This document shows positions 15,037 through 20,630 of a DNA stretch of 22,688 nucleotides, in pieces. The position numbers and the translations under genes were made by a program. Below the pieces are notes generated by a model. That model was not told the origin of the DNA, did not search any database, and saw nothing but the letters and a program-made list of their open reading frames with translations. Source of the stretch: a virus; the IMG/VR virus record IMGVR_UViG_3300023223_000995, positions 1 to 22,688 of that record; one strand, written 5' to 3'. Position 1 is the stretch's first letter, and the number at the start of each line of letters is the position of its first letter.

Positions 15037-15129
15037 TAATGGAGGTTATCATGGGCAATTAATCCATGAGGGCGGGTACCTGCGAATAAATCCTGCAGGT
15101 TGGAAAACCCCGCCCCAATACCTCCGTTA
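15037..15129. ncRNA. Highly structured three-stem element, possible ncRNA or structured 3' UTR
   Basis: Three stems can form around one junction. P1: 15037-15046 (TAATGGAGGT) with 15120-15129 (ACCTCCGTTA), ten pairs with one T-G. P2: TCATGGG (15049-15055) with TCCATGA (15063-15069), seven pairs with a seven-base loop. P3: GGGCGGG (15070-15076) with CCCGCCC (15109-15115), continuing through an internal loop into ACCTGC (15078-15083) with GCAGGT (15095-15100). Nothing codes for protein here on the + strand. On the minus strand it is the 3' end of the transcript of the 73-residue gene, whose stop codon lies in P1. The strand in use is not known. I recognise no Rfam-type consensus. There is no T tract, so it is not a simple terminator. 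Confidence 0.5.
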
Positions 15130-15348
15130 CAGGGAACTGGGTTTTCTGATAATGTCTGCTGTTAATTTTCTCAGTTGTGAAGTCCAGATTTCGTGTGAAA
15201 GATTTGCTTTTTCAAACTCCGCTGTTATAGCAGCGTTTTTATCTTTGTCAGGAGTATGGTTGAACCACTCATCCAAAGAGAATCCTATTCCTGTTTTAGG
15301 GTTTGTGATTGAATTGATTGGATGGGTTCCTGAAATTGCTGGAATCAT
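15127..15348 (-). CDS. 73-residue protein, only minus-strand gene, unknown function
   Basis: The gene starts at ATG (complement of 15346-15348) with AGAGG five bases upstream (complement of 15354-15358) and a sigma70-like promoter (TTGATT, 17 bases, TATAAT) about 30 bases before the ATG. The protein has a polar N-terminal half ('GTHPINSITNPKTGIGFSLD', 'EWFNHTP') and a helical second half ('KNAAITAEFEKANLSHEIW'). It is not HTH-like by eye, and I recognise no family. It occupies the place of a lysogeny repressor, facing a Cro-sized HTH gene across a shared control region, yet is too short for a classic CI. It could be a small regulator, an anti-phage-defence or superinfection moron, or an early host-takeover protein. 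The opposing + strand frame (14984-15382) lacks a ribosome site and starts in the terminator, so I reject it. Confidence 0.7.
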   Translation of the reverse strand: MIPAISGTHPINSITNPKTGIGFSLDEWFNHTPDKDKNAAITAEFEKANLSHEIWTSQLRKLTADIIRKPSSL

Positions 15349-15375
15349 TTTCGCCTCTTTTGTTGATACAATACT

Positions 15376-15404
15376 ATTATAGCATGGGCCTGTAAATAAA
15401 TCAA
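15376..15404 (-). promoter_or_regulatory. Sigma70-like promoter for the minus-strand gene
   Basis: Read on the minus strand, -35 TTGATT (complement of 15399-15404), a 17-base spacer, and -10 TATAAT (complement of 15376-15381), with perfect -10 and good -35. The start of transcription would be near 15369, giving a leader of about 21 bases before ATG 15348. Confidence 0.75.
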
Positions 15405-15433
15405 GGGGCCAGATAAAAATAAATAAAATAATA

Positions 15434-15461
15434 TTGCCACATGCTAAATTATTACTATACT
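15434..15461 (+). promoter_or_regulatory. Sigma70-like promoter for the early operon
   Basis: -35 TTGCCA (15434-15439), 16-base spacer, -10 TATACT (15456-15461); a perfect TATAAT also overlaps at 15461-15466 but has a 21-base spacing from that -35. Transcription would begin near 15468 and run into the HTH gene (ribosome site AAGGTGG at 15481-15487, ATG 15491). It is the mirror of the minus-strand promoter, with a leader of similar length. Confidence 0.65.
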
Positions 15462-15490
15462 ATAATAGCAAACTCAAAATAAGGTGGATT

Positions 15491-15673
15491 ATGCCGAAAC
15501 AACTTAAAACCAGACTCCGCGAAGCCAGAGAAAAAGAGGGTTCAGGGCCTAAATTATGCATAAAAATGGGCATTTCGCCTGCACAACTGACCAAAATGCT
15601 GAAGGGTGAGAAGCCGAAACAGGACAGAGTTAAAATTGCCATCAATGGATATTTTGCCGAAACTGGTCTTTGA
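15491..15673 (+). CDS. Cro-sized HTH DNA-binding protein
   Basis: A 60-residue basic protein. ATG 15491 has AAGGTGG four bases before it; an upstream in-frame TTG at 15434 overlaps the promoter and is rejected. Residues about 24-45 ('LCIKMGISPAQLTKMLKGEK') fit a helix-turn-helix in which MGIS is the turn and PAQLTKML the recognition helix. The N-terminus is strongly charged ('KTRLREAREKEG'). It is the first gene after the divergent control region, the place of a Cro- or CII-type switch protein. The next gene overlaps the stop (TGATG). It may bind the paired operator-like sites at 15371-15384 and 15457-15470. The HTH call is by pattern; the regulatory role is inferred. Confidence 0.7.
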   Translation: MPKQLKTRLREAREKEGSGPKLCIKMGISPAQLTKMLKGEKPKQDRVKIAINGYFAETGL

Positions 15674-15882
15674 TGCCAAATTGCAGCAGCTGCCATTCAT
15701 CAATCGAATTAATAAAACGTGGGGGGAGTTGGATTACATTTGATCTTGGTAAAAATAGAATGCATAGTTGTCGCACAAGCCAAAGGGAAAATAAATACAG
15801 ATTAGCTCTGATCAGATACAATGATAGAAAATATGGAAAAGGAAACTCGCAAAACAATCACATCAATCACAACAGAGGATAA
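15673..15882 (+). CDS. Small CxxC zinc-ribbon-like protein
   Basis: A 69-residue protein starting in TGATG. It has C-x-x-C near the start (PNCSSCHSSIELIKRGGSW) followed by a beta turn 'SWITFDLGKNRMHSC', giving C-x2-C-x(n)-H-x-C, the layout of small phage zinc-ribbon proteins that usually end in 'HFATC'. The final third is basic and asparagine/histidine-rich with low complexity. A second protein with the same core plan is encoded at 19168-19350. Function is unknown; a DNA-binding role or a partner of a host protein is possible. Confidence 0.55.
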   Translation: MPNCSSCHSSIELIKRGGSWITFDLGKNRMHSCRTSQRENKYRLALIRYNDRKYGKGNSQNNHINHNRG

Positions 15883-15883
15883 A

Positions 15884-17122
15884 ATGACTGAAGAAAACAT
15901 GATTAAAAAACCATACGAAATTGAACCCCCCCGATTAATTAAAATGCTTATATATGGGCCACCGGGCCTGGGTAAAAGCACCGTTGCACTATCTGCCCCT
16001 TCACCATTATTATTTGATTTTGATGCTGGTATCCACCGGGTACTCGCTAAACATTGGAAGGATACGGTACAGGTCCGGTCCTGGATGGATGTGATTGCTG
16101 TACTCGATGCCAAGCATGGCGATTTGTCAGATCATAAAACATTCATTTTAGATACCGTGAGTAAGCTGCTCGATTTCATGACCGCCTATATTGTAAAGAA
16201 CAATTTAAAAGGTGATGTTAAAAAGGATGGTAATCTCACGTTAAACGGATACGGAACCCGGAAAAGTATGTTTCAACAATTTGTAGCCAGGGTAGGAATG
16301 ATGGGCAAACATCTGATATTTCTTGCACAGGAAGAAGAAAGGGAAGATGAAATTCGGCCAAAGGCAGGCGGTTCATCAGGCCCCGATTTACTTGAACAGC
16401 TGGACCTGGTTGGGCACATGGAAGCCAAAGGTAATGGCCGGGTAATTTCCTTTGAGCCCAATGAAAAATATTACGGTAAAAATTCATGTGGATTGCCTGC
16501 TGAAATGGAACTTCCCGATCCAGAGAAAACAGCAAATAATTTCATGGTAACTGTTTTTGATAAGTATAATGAAAACGCAAATGCCAGTATTGAGATTGCC
16601 AAAGAATATAATATCCTGATGGAAACCGTTGGCAATGATATTGATGAAATCCATGATGCCGATGAAGCGAATGATTTCGTTGCAAAGATAGATGGATACA
16701 CTCACATCTGGGATTCAAAACTTCAGGCATCGAAGGCAATGAAAAAGAAAGCCGCTGCTCTTAATTTAGTGCTTGATGTTGAGAACCGGGTATACAAAAA
16801 CCCTACCAATGATCAGGTTGAGCGCGATAAGGGTAAGGGTACAAAGGCTCAAAATAAAAAAACCACACCAAAGAATAAAAAGACCTCAACAAAAAAAGCC
16901 TCAACAAAAAAGACAGCCTCAAATCCTGGTAAGAAGCCACAGGAAAAAAGTAAACAGGATGAATTCGATGAACTCTGTAAAGCCGCAAAGAAGAACCCCA
17001 ACAAAGATACCATGGGTGCCGTTGATGTATTCTGGAATGCAAATGAAGAAATCCGCAATGAAGCAAACAGTGATATATTAATTGACCTGCAACATGATAT
17101 TCACGATAAGGATGGTAAATAA
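15884..17122 (+). CDS. Sak4-like RecA-fold ATPase (AAA_24), phage recombination protein
   Basis: A 412-residue protein; I chose ATG 15884 because AGAGGA lies five bases upstream and the preceding gene ends at 15882 (an ATG at 15821 would overlap that gene by 62 bases). The ATPase core shows Walker A GPPGLGKS (residues 25-32), Walker B 'TFILDT' (D90), a 'FDFDAG' strand, 'HLIFLAQEEE' and a 'GRVISFEPNEKYYGKNSCGL' region with R/K residues. This fits AAA_24/Sak4 ssDNA-binding nucleotidases used in phage single-strand annealing or strand exchange. The family core is about 230 residues; here helical sequence follows, then a lysine/threonine-rich low-complexity linker (about 305-355), then an acidic helical end. 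No SSB gene is obvious beside it, although Sak4 usually works with one. Confidence 0.82.
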   Translation: MTEENMIKKPYEIEPPRLIKMLIYGPPGLGKSTVALSAPSPLLFDFDAGIHRVLAKHWKDTVQVRSWMDVIAVLDAKHGDLSDHKTFILDTVSKLLDFMTAYIVKNNLKGDVKKDGNLTLNGYGTRKSMFQQFVARVGMMGKHLIFLAQEEEREDEIRPKAGGSSGPDLLEQLDLVGHMEAKGNGRVISFEPNEKYYGKNSCGLPAEMELPDPEKTANNFMVTVFDKYNENANASIEIAKEYNILMETVGNDIDEIHDADEANDFVAKIDGYTHIWDSKLQASKAMKKKAAALNLVLDVENRVYKNPTNDQVERDKGKGTKAQNKKTTPKNKKTSTKKASTKKTASNPGKKPQEKSKQDEFDELCKAAKKNPNKDTMGAVDVFWNANEEIRNEANSDILIDLQHDIHDKDGK

Positions 17123-17484
17123 TGAACAAATACAAAACTACACAAGAGGTTAGAAGTGAGTGGATATCCGAAGGATCAAAAGGTGATTTTGATGTATTTA
17201 TTAAAAATAAACTAAAACCCAAAGACCCGCTTTTTGAGAAGTGGAGTAAATTTTATAAAGATACATACGATTCTGCTGTAATAGATGATGAAGAGTGTAA
17301 ACAAAGCTTTTTTGTAAGATTTAAAGAAATATTCTCCGATGAACTGAATGGCACTGTTGGGCTGGATGAGGCTATTAAGTTTTTCAAAGAGCGTAAGGAT
17401 AATGCTAACAGTTCAGGGATAATGGTTGAATGTACCATAGCAATTAGTCATCTAACAGATATCAAAGCAAGGATGAAAATATGA
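17122..17484 (+). CDS. Phage protein of unknown function, helical
   Basis: A 120-residue protein with TAATG overlap to the ATPase gene. It is acidic-basic mixed and helical ('LFEKWSKFYKDTYDSA', 'KQSFFVRFKEIFSDE'). The last 40 residues ('GLDEAIKFFKERKDNANSSG', 'ISHLTDIKARMK') resemble, in layout, the end of the protein encoded next (G-L-x-E-A-I-[KR]-F-[FY]... L-K-[ED]-[IL]-K). It lies in the recombination part of the early operon. No function is assigned. Confidence 0.65.
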   Translation: MNKYKTTQEVRSEWISEGSKGDFDVFIKNKLKPKDPLFEKWSKFYKDTYDSAVIDDEECKQSFFVRFKEIFSDELNGTVGLDEAIKFFKERKDNANSSGIMVECTIAISHLTDIKARMKI

Positions 17485-17846
17485 AAACCACTATCTACAT
17501 CACAGAAGGTCGGCAACAATTAATCCTTACCCCTGGTAATGATCACGAAAAGAATATCCTTAAATCTATATTTGATAAACCGCAAACCGTATCCTTCAAA
17601 GTCGGTGGGTTTTATGCGTGCCAGGGTGGTTGGGATAGAGCTGAATTGGATAATTACATAATGGTGATTGAACAGAAAAAGGAAGATGGAGAAGCCAAAG
17701 ATGAACTGAATGCCGATGCTGGATTGGTTGAGGCTATTCGGTTTTATGAAGATTGGATCGCTGATTATCCCGGTGGAGATCCGGTTGTTCCATTGCCAGG
17801 CGTTGTTAAATATTTAAAAGAACTTAAAGAAAGGGTGGAAAAATAA
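17481..17846 (+). CDS. Phage protein of unknown function with 'Fy-CxGGW' motif
   Basis: A 121-residue protein, ATGA overlap with the previous gene. The first half ('TTIYITEGRQQLILTPGNDH', 'SFKVGGFYACQGGWDRAE') is a pattern I associate with small phage proteins of unknown role. The second half is a helical module shared in outline with the neighbour upstream ('AGLVEAIRFYEDWIA', 'VVKYLKELKERVEK'). It is the last gene before the compound hairpin terminator at 17847-17925. Confidence 0.65.
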   Translation: MKTTIYITEGRQQLILTPGNDHEKNILKSIFDKPQTVSFKVGGFYACQGGWDRAELDNYIMVIEQKKEDGEAKDELNADAGLVEAIRFYEDWIADYPGGDPVVPLPGVVKYLKELKERVEK

Positions 17847-17925
17847 AAGGGTCGGTGGGCTGAGTTTTGTTTAACAATTACTTCACTGTTAAATAAAGAT
17901 TCCTTGGCAGGCCCACCGGCTTTTT
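17847..17925 (+). terminator. Compound hairpin, probable terminator
   Basis: An outer stem pairs GTCGGTGGGCT (17851-17861) with GGCCCACCGGC (17910-17920) over eleven pairs (two G-U), extendable by G-U and A-T pairs into the flanking A and T runs. Its 48-base loop holds a second perfect stem, TTTAACA (17870-17876) with TGTTAAA (17887-17893). TTTTT at 17921-17925 follows. The large loop is unusual for a plain terminator and could make it partial or regulated. It begins right after the stop codon at 17844-17846, and no promoter is obvious downstream, so some read-through is likely. Confidence 0.65.
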
Positions 17926-17936
17926 AAAGGTAAATT

Positions 17937-18287
17937 ATGACTCACGATTTCACAGACCATAAATTCAAACAGGATACTTTATTCGGTGATAAGAAACTGA
18001 ATCAGAATTTCCGGCATTCAGATCCACCATCAAGTAAATTAGCCGGGGAAACTATTCACCGTTCAGGCAAGTCAAACAGTCAACGGCATGTTCTGGAATA
18101 CCTGGTTAGAAAGTATCCGGGGAAAACATCAAAGGAATTGGAATCACTTGCCATTCAAAAAGAACCGTTGTTGTTGAGGCTTACCCATACTCAGATTGGA
18201 AAGCGTGTTCATGAAATGGATCTGGTTGTATATGATACATCGGTTATCAAACTGGATAACTGTCACCCTATAAATTTAAAGGATTAA
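17937..18287 (+). CDS. Winged-helix-like phage protein, unknown role
   Basis: A 116-residue protein with AAAGGT upstream of ATG 17937. Residues 1-45 are polar and probably flexible. Residues about 48-105 ('SQRHVLEYLVRKYPGKTSKE', 'LTHTQIGKRVHEMDLVVYDT') have the layout of the small winged-helix domain often seen in phage proteins (VL..L...P..T..EL ... R.R.L...GLV). A role in replication or transcription control is plausible, but no partner is known. The Dam methyltransferase gene follows after two bases. Confidence 0.6.
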   Translation: MTHDFTDHKFKQDTLFGDKKLNQNFRHSDPPSSKLAGETIHRSGKSNSQRHVLEYLVRKYPGKTSKELESLAIQKEPLLLRLTHTQIGKRVHEMDLVVYDTSVIKLDNCHPINLKD

Positions 18288-18289
18288 AA

Positions 18290-18778
18290 ATGAGCGCAAC
18301 AGCACCCCGGAGTAAATCCACTACAAAACAGGACTATGGTACAGATCCAAAATTCTGGAAAATATTAAATGACCGGTTTGATTTTCAATGGGATTTGGCT
18401 TGTACCAGAGAAAATTGTTTAGTGAGGTCAATTACTGGTGCTGCTGTTGGCTACTGGCACCCAGAATACGATGCATTTAAATTTGATTGGCATGAAAAAG
18501 ATGGCTGGCTTTATCTGAATCCACCATACAAAGACATCAAACCCTGGGCAAAAAAATGTTATGAGGAGAGCCTGAAGGGTGCTAAAATTGTATTGCTTAC
18601 CCCTGCCAGCGTTGGATCTGTTTGGTTTGCTGAATGGATACATAACAGAGCCCATGTTTTATTTCTGAAAGGGCGGCTTACATTTGCCGGTGAAACTGCA
18701 CCCTACCCAAAGGATTGCATGATTTCAATATTTGATAATTTTCACAGGGGAATGGATATCTGGGATTGGAGAATATAA
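18290..18778 (+). CDS. DNA N6-adenine methyltransferase, Dam-type phage family (PF05869)
   Basis: A 162-residue protein with AAAGGA before ATG 18290. It has the phage Dam layout: 'KQDYGTDPKFWKILNDRFDF' near the start, 'QWDLACTREN' next, the catalytic motif NPPY at residues 77-80 ('GWLYLNPPYKDIKPWAKKC'), 'AKIVLLTPASVGSVWFAEWI' and 'HVLFLKGRLTFAGET'. The length is that of the family. It transfers a methyl group from S-adenosylmethionine to adenine N6 in DNA, often to shield phage DNA from host restriction; the target site cannot be read from sequence. There is no cognate restriction gene nearby, so it is an orphan enzyme. Confidence 0.9.
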   Translation: MSATAPRSKSTTKQDYGTDPKFWKILNDRFDFQWDLACTRENCLVRSITGAAVGYWHPEYDAFKFDWHEKDGWLYLNPPYKDIKPWAKKCYEESLKGAKIVLLTPASVGSVWFAEWIHNRAHVLFLKGRLTFAGETAPYPKDCMISIFDNFHRGMDIWDWRI

Positions 18779-18779
18779 A

Positions 18780-18980
18780 ATGAATAAATGGATACCAGTT
18801 ACACAAAGATTGCCAGAAGATGAAGGGTATTATTTGGTTTGGGATGGTGAAGAAAGAACTATTGAATGGTGGAATATTGCTTTTAAATGTTTCAGATATG
18901 AAATGGATTCCCCCGATGATCCAATGCCAATATGCTGGGCACATTTACTACCGATACCAACAAAGGAGAATACAATATGA
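18780..18980 (+). CDS. DUF551-like small protein
   Basis: A 66-residue protein; ATG 18780, two bases after the methyltransferase stop, with GGAGA upstream. The pattern 'KWIPVTQRLPEDEGYYLVWD' at the start and 'ICWAHLLPIP' near the end is that of DUF551, found in many phages and prophages. The function of the family is not known. An in-frame ATG at 18732 is inside the methyltransferase gene and not needed. The stop overlaps the next start (ATGA). Confidence 0.75.
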   Translation: MNKWIPVTQRLPEDEGYYLVWDGEERTIEWWNIAFKCFRYEMDSPDDPMPICWAHLLPIPTKENTI

Positions 18981-19171
18981 TTACTGGACAGCAATTTGTA
19001 AATGTATCTGAGTTAGACAGGGTTGTAATAATAAAACAAATATTGATGGGAATGACCCCAACAGAATCCATTATCATTAGTATTGGAAGTTACAAAACTA
19101 TGATGAGAACATTGGAAGGATGGGAAAAAGATTTAAACCAGGCTATTCATTTAGAAGGGGTGGGACCATGA
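18977..19171 (+). CDS. Small early-operon protein, unknown
   Basis: A 64-residue protein with AAGGAG at 18962-18967 and ATG 18977 in an ATGA overlap. It is helical: 'VSELDRVVIIKQILMGMTPT' and 'TMMRTLEGWEKDLNQAIHL'. I recognise no family. The stop overlaps the next start again. Confidence 0.6.
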   Translation: MITGQQFVNVSELDRVVIIKQILMGMTPTESIIISIGSYKTMMRTLEGWEKDLNQAIHLEGVGP

Positions 19172-19350
19172 CCGAATTAAAAATACAGAAATGCCGTAGC
19201 TGTGGGGCCGATGTATACTGGATAGGAAATAAGATAGTGGATGTTCAGAAGAAAGTTATCATCCTACCGGCAACCGGCGAAACTATATCGGGCCATGAAT
19301 CACACTTTGCAACATGCCCGGATGCGGGTAAGTGGAGAAAGAAAAAATGA
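19168..19350 (+). CDS. Small zinc-ribbon-like protein (CxxC...HFATC)
   Basis: A 60-residue protein; ATG 19168 lies in an ATGA overlap. It has 'KCRSCGADVYWIGNKIVDVQ' and, after a central beta hairpin, 'GHESHFATCPDAGKWRKKK', giving C-x2-C and H-x3-C ligands of a mini zinc ribbon. Proteins with this exact plan (CxxC, then HFATCP-A-xxR) are frequent in phages, without a fixed function. It shares the plan with the protein at 15673-15882. Confidence 0.75.
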   Translation: MTELKIQKCRSCGADVYWIGNKIVDVQKKVIILPATGETISGHESHFATCPDAGKWRKKK

Positions 19351-19631
19351 TTTTTTATTATATCTTAAAAGATAAAATCCCTATTGCTTGTGATGATGTT
19401 GTCACTTGGGGTAAGTTTTTTGAAAATGTAGAAAACCGGATAGTTGGCAAAACGAATGTGGGGAAGATAGAAATATCCACTGTATTTTTAGGATTAGAAC
19501 ATATTGGCGGAATGTTTGAGACTATGATATTTGGCGGCAAACATGACCAATATCAAGAAAGATGTGAAACCTGGGAGGGTGCTGAAACCCAACACCGTGA
19601 AGCTGTAGAATTAGTAAAGGAAATGGTTTAA
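19347..19631 (+). CDS. Conserved phage protein of unknown function ('VSTVFLGLDH' type)
   Basis: A 94-residue protein; ATG 19347 in an ATGA overlap. It shows a pattern I know from many phages: 'YYILKDKIPIACDD', 'WGKFFENVENRIVGKT', 'KIEISTVFLGLEHIGG', 'FETMIFGGKHDQYQERCETW' and 'AETQHREAV'. In spite of wide distribution no activity is established to my knowledge. The Ser-Thr-Val-Phe-Leu-Gly strand and FETM-FGG are the most conserved parts. Confidence 0.8.
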   Translation: MIFYYILKDKIPIACDDVVTWGKFFENVENRIVGKTNVGKIEISTVFLGLEHIGGMFETMIFGGKHDQYQERCETWEGAETQHREAVELVKEMV

Positions 19632-19795
19632 TGAATTTCTCTGACAGACCGAAACCACCATTTCCCCGTGAATGGGTGGATAAACATCCCAAAATAAAGA
19701 ATGCATTGCTGTATAAATTCTGGCTACTGGAGCGTGCAGTATTTAAATTCAAAGTGGCTATATTTAAGGGATTAAGTTTTAAACGAAAAAAGTAA
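19631..19795 (+). CDS. Short basic protein, unknown
   Basis: A 54-residue frame with ATG 19631 in a TAATG overlap and AAGGA about 10 bases upstream. It begins NFSDRPKPPFPREWVDKHP and continues as a basic, aromatic helical segment ending FKRKK. Because it fills the gap between two overlapping genes in the same direction and has a coupled start, I consider it a real small gene. No family is recognised. Confidence 0.55.
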   Translation: MNFSDRPKPPFPREWVDKHPKIKNALLYKFWLLERAVFKFKVAIFKGLSFKRKK

Positions 19796-19796
19796 A

Positions 19797-20015
19797 ATGA
19801 AAAACCTAGCATTTGAATTTTCAGTACCACAAGGTAAGATTTCAATTACCGTTGATTCTCTCATTGAAACTTTTAAGACTATTGGTAACACCGATGCTGT
19901 TGATATGATTAAATATTTAACAAATGAATATCAGCTTAGTAAACAGGGAATTAATACCGGCGCAAAATTAACGGAGGTCTATTACGAAAGGCCCGGAGAA
20001 AATAGTGGTAGGTGA
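19797..20015 (+). CDS. Small protein, unknown
   Basis: A 72-residue protein; ATG 19797 one base after the preceding stop, without a clear ribosome site, so probably translated by coupling. A beta hairpin ('LAFEFSVPQGKISITVDSLI') is followed by helices ('ETFKTIGNTDAVDMIKYLTN') and a polar end. Unknown family. It overlaps the next gene by 11 bases if the GTG start there is right. Confidence 0.55.
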   Translation: MKNLAFEFSVPQGKISITVDSLIETFKTIGNTDAVDMIKYLTNEYQLSKQGINTGAKLTEVYYERPGENSGR

Positions 20016-20373
20016 TATGGTGACTGAAAAAGAAATTATGATCCAAATCCCTGATCCCAACATGAGGCAATTCTCAAATCAAGGCCCATACTTTATTGAT
20101 GCGATACCCAAGGAATTGCTGCTTCTTGAACTCAGGATTGATTGTTTATGCATGAGAAATTTGGAATTGGAAATATACCAGGATTTAAAATATTACATGC
20201 GAACTCTCAAAAAGCTGGCTCTGGATAAGGGACTTCAAATCAGAACATTTCATGACTTTGTATCTGGGGAATTTGTTTACACTTTTGAAAAAGGGGAATC
20301 GCCTCCCCTGGCAGTACCGGATGTGGTGCTGAAACCCACAATCGACAAATCCGGTACTGCTTCGAATCAATGA
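20005..20373 (+). CDS. Small early protein, unknown
   Basis: A 122-residue protein if GTG 20005 is used (GGAG at 19995-19998, six bases before); ATG at 20017 is the alternative, four residues shorter and with a poor spacing from AGGTGA. The middle is helical ('LLLELRIDCLCMRNLELEIY', 'YMRTLKKLALDKG'), the end is proline-rich. I recognise no family. It overlaps the HTH gene after it by ATGA. Confidence 0.55.
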   Translation: MVGDMVTEKEIMIQIPDPNMRQFSNQGPYFIDAIPKELLLLELRIDCLCMRNLELEIYQDLKYYMRTLKKLALDKGLQIRTFHDFVSGEFVYTFEKGESPPLAVPDVVLKPTIDKSGTASNQ

Positions 20374-20585
20374 TGGAAAAAGCGAAATCAATTAAAATCT
20401 TAAAGCTGCTTAGAGAACTGCAGGCAACCCGGTATGGCATTTCAACCTTTACCCTTTGCTCAAAATACGAATTTTGCCCCAGAACCCTGAAGCGGTACCT
20501 GAAGGATTTTAGGGTTGCCGGGTATGATGTTCAAAATCTGGCTGTGGGTGTCAATAATGTGGGGGTATGGAAAATTGATTTGTAA
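20370..20585 (+). CDS. HTH DNA-binding protein, small
   Basis: A 71-residue basic protein, ATG 20370 in an ATGA overlap (a second ATG follows in frame at 20373). Helices at about 8-20 ('KILKLLRELQATR') and 22-50 ('GISTFTLCSKYEFCPRTLKR', 'YLKDFRVAGYDV') have the order of a DeoR/HTH_11-like winged helix, with 'CPRTLKRYLKDF' as likely recognition helix. It is encoded directly before the putative origin at 20591-20630 and might act there (inference). Confidence 0.65.
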   Translation: MMEKAKSIKILKLLRELQATRYGISTFTLCSKYEFCPRTLKRYLKDFRVAGYDVQNLAVGVNNVGVWKIDL

Positions 20586-20590
20586 ACATT

Positions 20591-20630
20591 TTATTCACAA
20601 TCTATCCACAGAAATTATTTTAAAATAAAA
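20591..20630. other. Putative replication origin: two DnaA-box-like sites plus AT-rich stretch
   Basis: TTATTCACA (20591-20599) fits the DnaA-box consensus TTWTNCACA, and CTATCCACA (20602-20610) differs from TTATCCACA by one base. They are in the same direction, 11 bases apart, about one helix turn. An A/T-only stretch (20614-20630) follows. The site lies in a non-coding gap upstream of a replication-type gene. This layout fits an origin where host DnaA helps, but two boxes in an AT-rich region could be chance. Confidence 0.45.

Larger units (their letters stand above)
15371..15470. promoter_or_regulatory. Putative operator pair in the divergent promoter region
   Basis: ATACTATTATAGCA (15371-15384) and ATACTATAATAGCA (15457-15470) are 14-base sites differing by one base, 86 bases apart. 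Each is centred on a near-palindrome CTAT[T/A]ATAG. One covers the minus-strand -10, the other covers or follows the plus-strand -10. A further TAGCATG (15380-15386) and CATGCTA (15440-15446) form an inverted repeat. A dimeric repressor binding both would shut both promoters, possibly by looping. The HTH protein at 15491 is the natural candidate (inference). Some similarity is expected because both are -10 elements, but 13 of 14 matches goes beyond the hexamer. Confidence 0.5.

Noticed and set aside
15037-15129. tRNA gene
   Set aside because: Stem lengths (10, 7, 7+6) and the lack of an anticodon arm and TTC-type loop do not fit tRNA.
14984-15382. 132-residue + strand open frame after the fibre gene
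   Set aside because: Its start lies in the terminator hairpin, without a ribosome site, and it runs through the structured element and antisense to the minus-strand gene that has its own promoter and ribosome site.
15434-15490. TTG start extending the Cro-sized protein
   Set aside because: It coincides with the -35/-10 elements and would be upstream of the transcription start.
15127-15673. Toxin-antitoxin pair
   Set aside because: The two small genes are divergent with separate promoters, and neither resembles a known toxin; a phage control region explains the layout better.
16803-17222. 139-residue minus-strand frame
   Set aside because: It is antisense to the lysine-rich end of the Sak4-like gene and reflects its A-rich codons.
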